A DNA stretch of 64,000 nucleotides from Woodsholea maritima DSM 17123 (GTDB lineage: Bacteria > Pseudomonadota > Alphaproteobacteria > Caulobacterales > Maricaulaceae), in the NCBI RefSeq assembly GCF_000382325.1, contig NZ_KB908056.1, positions 186,001 through 250,000 on the forward strand, in the 5' to 3' direction. The notes under the pieces are model-generated. The model was not told where the DNA came from. It did not search any database and worked only from the letters and a program-made list of their open reading frames with translations. Of this stretch, positions 60,515 through 64,000 are shown in pieces. Made by a program: the position numbers and the translations under genes. How positions within the stretch are numbered: the stretch's first letter is position 1; each line of letters starts with the position of its first letter.

Positions 60515-61499
60515 CCCGCCGAGTTTTCAGGACGCAGTCGCTCTGCCCCCCCAGCGCAGTAAAAACCGTGTCCTGACCCTTCGCCAAGGGGCCTTTGGCC
60601 TCTTGGCGGGGGGAATTTTATCCAGTGTTGGCGGGGCGCAAAACCTTGAGCGCACGAGCCTGCCCATGCACCAGGTCGAAAGTGGGCATTACGTGGTCGA
60701 TGTCAGCCTGGGCCGCTCCATTCACCTGCACCGCGATGATGCTGAGCCCCAGAGCCGCTTTCCGTTTATCGTTGATACCGGTGCCAGCCATACCGCCCTG
60801 GTTGAGCACATTGCCACGCATCTGGGCTATCAGCGCCCAATAGAATTCGATCAAAGCGCCACATCATTGACCGAACGCTTCGATACACACATCTATCGTT
60901 TAGAAAGCTTCGACTTTGGCCTTGGTCCAAGATCTATGGACACCGTCATTGTTTTCGCTGAACCCGATGAAGACTTCTCGGCCTTTGGCCTCCTGGCCGC
61001 CAATCACTTGAGTGATAGTCCCTATAGCCTGGATTTTCACGCTCAAACGATAAACTTTGGCATCCCTGAGCCGAGCCGCCAGGATATTAAGATCAGCGAT
61101 CACTTCAACATTTTATTGGGCGAGGCCTATATAAGTCGGAGACAAGAGCCAATCCACGTCATGCTCGATACCGGCTCAACCCGGACCATTGCGAATAGGG
61201 CTTTAGCACGCCGCCTGGTGAGCCTTGATGATACAATCGTGCTCAATCTTCGCGGCGTGGGCTCGCGCATCCCCCAAAGGGCAACAGCTGGTGTGTATTT
61301 GACCCATTTCAAGATTGGCGAGGTGTGCGTTGGGCGCATGCCCGTGATCGAAGCCGATCTTTTCGTCTTCCAAGAGTTAGGTTGGGCGAATGAACCTGCA
61401 TTATTACTGGGCTTGGACGTCTTGCAATATACCCGCCTGAGCTTTGATCCCGATCACGCCAGTGTTGAGGTAACGGGCTATAACCGCGCGCAATGTTGA
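60447..61499 (+). CDS. Periplasmic aspartic protease with two DTG motifs
   Basis: 350 residues. A hydrophobic segment (about 52-70, LRQGAFGLLAGGILSSVGGA) looks like a late signal or anchor. Two retropepsin-like motifs are present: FIVDTGASHTALV with Asp110, and VMLDTGSTRTIAN with Asp241, each followed by a typical hydrophobic-Gly segment (e.g. LLGLDVLQYTRLSFD). Thus one chain may form a two-lobe protease. The start at 60447 lies inside the receptor gene (68-base overlap, different frame) and has no clear ribosome site; the true start is uncertain. Partner substrate not known. Confidence 0.82.
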   Translation: MGKKSVKPISTARSIWKSQKPSSPPSFQDAVALPPQRSKNRVLTLRQGAFGLLAGGILSSVGGAQNLERTSLPMHQVESGHYVVDVSLGRSIHLHRDDAEPQSRFPFIVDTGASHTALVEHIATHLGYQRPIEFDQSATSLTERFDTHIYRLESFDFGLGPRSMDTVIVFAEPDEDFSAFGLLAANHLSDSPYSLDFHAQTINFGIPEPSRQDIKISDHFNILLGEAYISRRQEPIHVMLDTGSTRTIANRALARRLVSLDDTIVLNLRGVGSRIPQRATAGVYLTHFKIGEVCVGRMPVIEADLFVFQELGWANEPALLLGLDVLQYTRLSFDPDHASVEVTGYNRAQC

Positions 61500-61515
61500 A
61501 CCTTATGAAGCGTAT

Positions 61516-61554
61516 AAAAAAACCCGCTGAAGCCATCGCTTCAGCGGGTTTTTT
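61516..61554. terminator. Bidirectional intrinsic terminator
   Basis: AAAAAACCCGCTGAAGC-CATC-GCTTCAGCGGGTTTTTT, a 17-base stem between the protease gene (+) and the peptide transporter (-). Confidence 0.9.
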
Positions 61555-61577
61555 GTAAAGGTCAAGTCCCTTAGCGC

Positions 61578-63509
61578 TTAAACACCATGGGTATCTTGAT
61601 TAGGGCCAGAGGCCTCAACGGTTTCCAAAACCGCTTGGTCTTCGGCACGTCCATGGCCCAGCTTCTTCAAGAAGAAGCTCAAAATACCAAAGACCACACC
61701 CAGCCCGATCGCCATCATGCCCAGGAAACCGAAGACATCGACATAGCTTTGCAAGGCAGCAGCCTGGTCAAGAACCTGACCGGCAACTGTTTCGGCTGCG
61801 GTCATCGACGCGATGATACCGGCCACATATTGCGCGAACGAACTCGACAAGAACCAACCAGCCATCATGGTCGAAACAACCGCCATCGGCGACAGCTTTG
61901 TGATCGCAGACAAGCCCACAGGCGACAAGCATAGCTCACCCGTAGTGTGCAACAGATAGGCACCCGCCAGGAAGACCAGCGGCACGCGGTAGCTGTCATC
62001 AGCGAAGTTTACGCCCCAGACCAGCAACATGAAGCCCAAACCGACCTGGATCAGCGCCAGAGAGAATTTTAAAGGCGTGTTGGGGTTGTGTTGCAACTTA
62101 GCCAGGAAGGCCCACAAAGCGGCAAACACCGGCGCAAACAGCAGAATGAAGCCCGCATTGAAAGACTGCACCTGAGAGGCCGTGATCGAAGTATTGATCG
62201 CGATCGGCCCCAGATTAATCACATCAGCCGCCACGACATCCAGCTGCGTGTTACGCGCAGCGAACAAATTCATGGACGATCCAGCCTGTTCGAACAAGGC
62301 CCAGAACACGACCGAGACAAAGATCAAGATCAGAGCCAGAATCAGGCGTTGCGCCTCAACCTTCGAGCATTCCTTGATCATGTAATAGACCATATAGCCG
62401 ACAAACAACACGCCACCGACAATCAGAAGGCCCGCCAGAAGGTCAGACTCGCCAATTTTAATGGTGTGCGCTTGAACCATCAGCCAGACAACACCGACGC
62501 CCAAAGTGCCCAGAATATAGATCAACCATTCGGTGTTCACTGGACCCAGGATAGGTTTTTTCAACTCTTCCGGCTTCGGCGGATTACCGACATGGCCGAT
62601 CAAGTTTTTCCCCGGCATGAAGAAGAGGACTTTACCCCGAACGAAGACCAGCCAGCCAACGCCCATGCCGACCCCGGCCAGACCAAAACCAGCCCACCAG
62701 CCGACGGTTTCACCTAACAGACCACACAAGATTGCGGCCCAGAAGGAGCCCAGATTGATCCCGTAATAGTAAAGGAGGAAGCCTGAATCGCGGCGCGGGT
62801 CGTGCTCGTCATACAGCTCACCCACGATGGAGGAGATGTTGGCTTTCAAGAAGCCGACGCCCATGATGATCAAAGCCAGCGCCAGATAGAAGATATTGAC
62901 ATAGCCACGATCGCGCACAGGCTCTTCCATCACAAACTCACCGGCAGGCAAGATTTGTGGAAGGGACGCCGTAGCGGGCAGATCCACGATTTCCAGATCC
63001 CCGGCTTGGCTTGCACGGAATTCATATTCTGCGCCATCAACTTCCAGATGCACAACGCGCGAAGCGCCGCGACCTTCGGTCACGAACTCATATTGCGCAT
63101 CATTATAGGTCAGGAATTGTTGAGCCTCTTTACCTTCAATACCCATGGTGAAGTGACCGGCCACCAAGAGCAGAGCCCCGAAGGCAGTCGCTTTACGCGC
63201 GCCGAGATATTTATCGGCCAGGAAACCACCCAAGAGCGGCAGGAGGTATACCAGTGAGGTATAAGCGCCATATTGCGAGCTAGAAAAGCTGTCGCTGAAC
63301 AGGAAATGCTGGGTCAGATAGAAAATCAAAAGCCCGCGCATACCATAGTAGGAAAAGCGTTCCCACATTTCAGCGAAGAAGAGGATGTGCAAGCCCTTGG
63401 GGTGTTTGCGCATCTGGGTAAAGACCGGTACGGCCGTCGCGATTGTCACCAAAAGGCCAATCGCCACCACGATATTAATAACCATATTCTCCCCCAGCAT
63501 GCCGCCCAT
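61578..63509 (-). CDS. POT/PTR family proton-dependent peptide transporter
   Basis: 643 residues, about fourteen membrane helices. The POT signature ExxER-type is AEMWERFSYYGMRGLLIFYL (residues 47-66), with the later NLGSFWAAILCGLLGE motif. It imports di- and tripeptides with protons. Unusual is a hydrophilic insertion of about 80 residues (123-203, repeating YEFVTEG/YEFRASQ and DLEIVDLP) between helices 3 and 4. Starts at 63509, 63500 and 63485 are possible; GGGGGAG lies before the last. Confidence 0.93.
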   Translation of the reverse strand: MGGMLGENMVINIVVAIGLLVTIATAVPVFTQMRKHPKGLHILFFAEMWERFSYYGMRGLLIFYLTQHFLFSDSFSSSQYGAYTSLVYLLPLLGGFLADKYLGARKATAFGALLLVAGHFTMGIEGKEAQQFLTYNDAQYEFVTEGRGASRVVHLEVDGAEYEFRASQAGDLEIVDLPATASLPQILPAGEFVMEEPVRDRGYVNIFYLALALIIMGVGFLKANISSIVGELYDEHDPRRDSGFLLYYYGINLGSFWAAILCGLLGETVGWWAGFGLAGVGMGVGWLVFVRGKVLFFMPGKNLIGHVGNPPKPEELKKPILGPVNTEWLIYILGTLGVGVVWLMVQAHTIKIGESDLLAGLLIVGGVLFVGYMVYYMIKECSKVEAQRLILALILIFVSVVFWALFEQAGSSMNLFAARNTQLDVVAADVINLGPIAINTSITASQVQSFNAGFILLFAPVFAALWAFLAKLQHNPNTPLKFSLALIQVGLGFMLLVWGVNFADDSYRVPLVFLAGAYLLHTTGELCLSPVGLSAITKLSPMAVVSTMMAGWFLSSSFAQYVAGIIASMTAAETVAGQVLDQAAALQSYVDVFGFLGMMAIGLGVVFGILSFFLKKLGHGRAEDQAVLETVEASGPNQDTHGV

Positions 63510-63617
63510 TCATCCCATTTGGATTGCGTTCTGCGTGCATGCTTTTGTCTGTTGATCTGGCAATAGACCATAGCCAGGGGGGAAGGCTCAAGCCCTCTTT
63601 GCTGAAACGTGTTTAAT

Positions 63618-63998
63618 TTAGTAAGCGCTGGCTTCAAAAATCGGATCGATCTGCCCACCCCATTCGGTGTGATAGCGCTCTAACAGACGCTCGGCCGGGG
63701 TGACACCGCTGGAAGCGATTTCATCAAGATCATCAAGGAAGTGTGCTTCATTTTCGCCATGACCATTGAGCTTGGCGCGCGCTTTAAGCCCCTGGCGCGA
63801 TATGGCCAGGACCTGCTTTGCGACCTCTTGAAGAGTGGTATGCCGCAAAGGCGTTTTCAACGCCGTTTTGGCCGCCGCGATCCGTAGAGAATCACGCTCG
63901 TCCTGGGTCCAATCTTTCACCAGATCCCAGGCCGCATCTAATGCCGCCTGATCATAAAGCAGCCCCACCCAGAAGGCCGGTAGAGCGCAGAGCCGGCT
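63618..63998 (-). CDS. gshA: Glutamate-cysteine ligase, C-terminal part (cut by window edge)
   Basis: The frame is open to the window end, so the gene begins beyond it; 126 residues are seen. SRLCALPAFWVGLLYDQAAL, AAWDLVKDWTQDERDSLR, EVAKQVLAISRQGLKARAKL, and the tail GVTPAERLLERYHTEWGGQI are typical of the C-terminus of the alphaproteobacterial (plant-like) gamma-glutamylcysteine synthetase, first step of glutathione synthesis. The catalytic part lies outside the window. Confidence 0.9.
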   Translation of the reverse strand, partial: SRLCALPAFWVGLLYDQAALDAAWDLVKDWTQDERDSLRIAAAKTALKTPLRHTTLQEVAKQVLAISRQGLKARAKLNGHGENEAHFLDDLDEIASSGVTPAERLLERYHTEWGGQIDPIFEASAY

Positions 63999-64000
63999 CC

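Overview
The window is ordinary alphaproteobacterial chromosome. The best guess is a marine member of Caulobacterales/Maricaulales (Hyphomonadaceae- or Maricaulaceae-like). Supporting signs are the ctaC-ctaD-ctaB-orf-ctaG-ctaE-DUF983-surf1 oxidase operon, a bacterial ELM1-family protein, an alphaproteobacterial-type glutamate-cysteine ligase, a YqeY-dnaG-rpoD operon, a TonB-dependent receptor and a POT peptide transporter. Most genes are GC-rich; one gene at 37.9-39.3 kb is strikingly AT-rich. No rRNA, tRNA, CRISPR array, integrase or transposase was seen.

Layout. 0-6 kb: end of an unknown gene, an M23 peptidase, two hemerythrins, a membrane protein and a hybrid histidine kinase. 6-10.6 kb: rpoD, dnaG and a GatB/YqeY gene on the minus strand. 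10.7-19.8 kb: carA and carB separated by a subtilisin-like lipoprotein/autotransporter and an XRE + two DUF2975 module, then greA. 19.9-21.7 kb: a BlaI-type repressor with a BlaR1-like M56 protease fused to an M23 peptidase. 21.7-26.8 kb: ELM1 protein, trxB, a MacB/LolCDE-type ABC pair with a His-rich loop, and a LysR regulator. 26.8-27.05 kb: a structured C-rich segment ending in a strong terminator, probably a small RNA. 27-35.5 kb: CPBP protease, dps, aspC, threonine aldolase, a GH64-like protein, a response regulator and small secreted proteins. 35.7-41.5 kb: uvrB, an AT-rich KAP-family NTPase placed between the intact uvrB 3' end and a decayed copy of that end, fold-back repeats, and argS. 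41.6-49 kb: ispH-DUF1801-rnhA, nfeD/SPFH, peroxiredoxin, YqgE, EAL and GNAT genes. 49-55.6 kb: cytochrome c oxidase operon. 55.7-64 kb: TPR protein, TldD, TonB receptor, two-motif aspartic protease, POT transporter, and the end of gshA.

Most of the content is housekeeping: replication and transcription, carbamoyl phosphate, thioredoxin, isoprenoid, respiration and glutathione genes. The accessory or less understood parts are: (1) the KAP NTPase inserted at the uvrB 3' end; (2) the C-rich candidate sRNA at about 26.86-27.04 kb; (3) the M56-M23 fusion sensor with its BlaI operator; (4) the His-rich ABC exporter-type pair with a Zur-like palindrome at its start codon; (5) the XRE/DUF2975 module with a long inverted repeat. 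All assignments come from reading motifs by eye; no database search was run.
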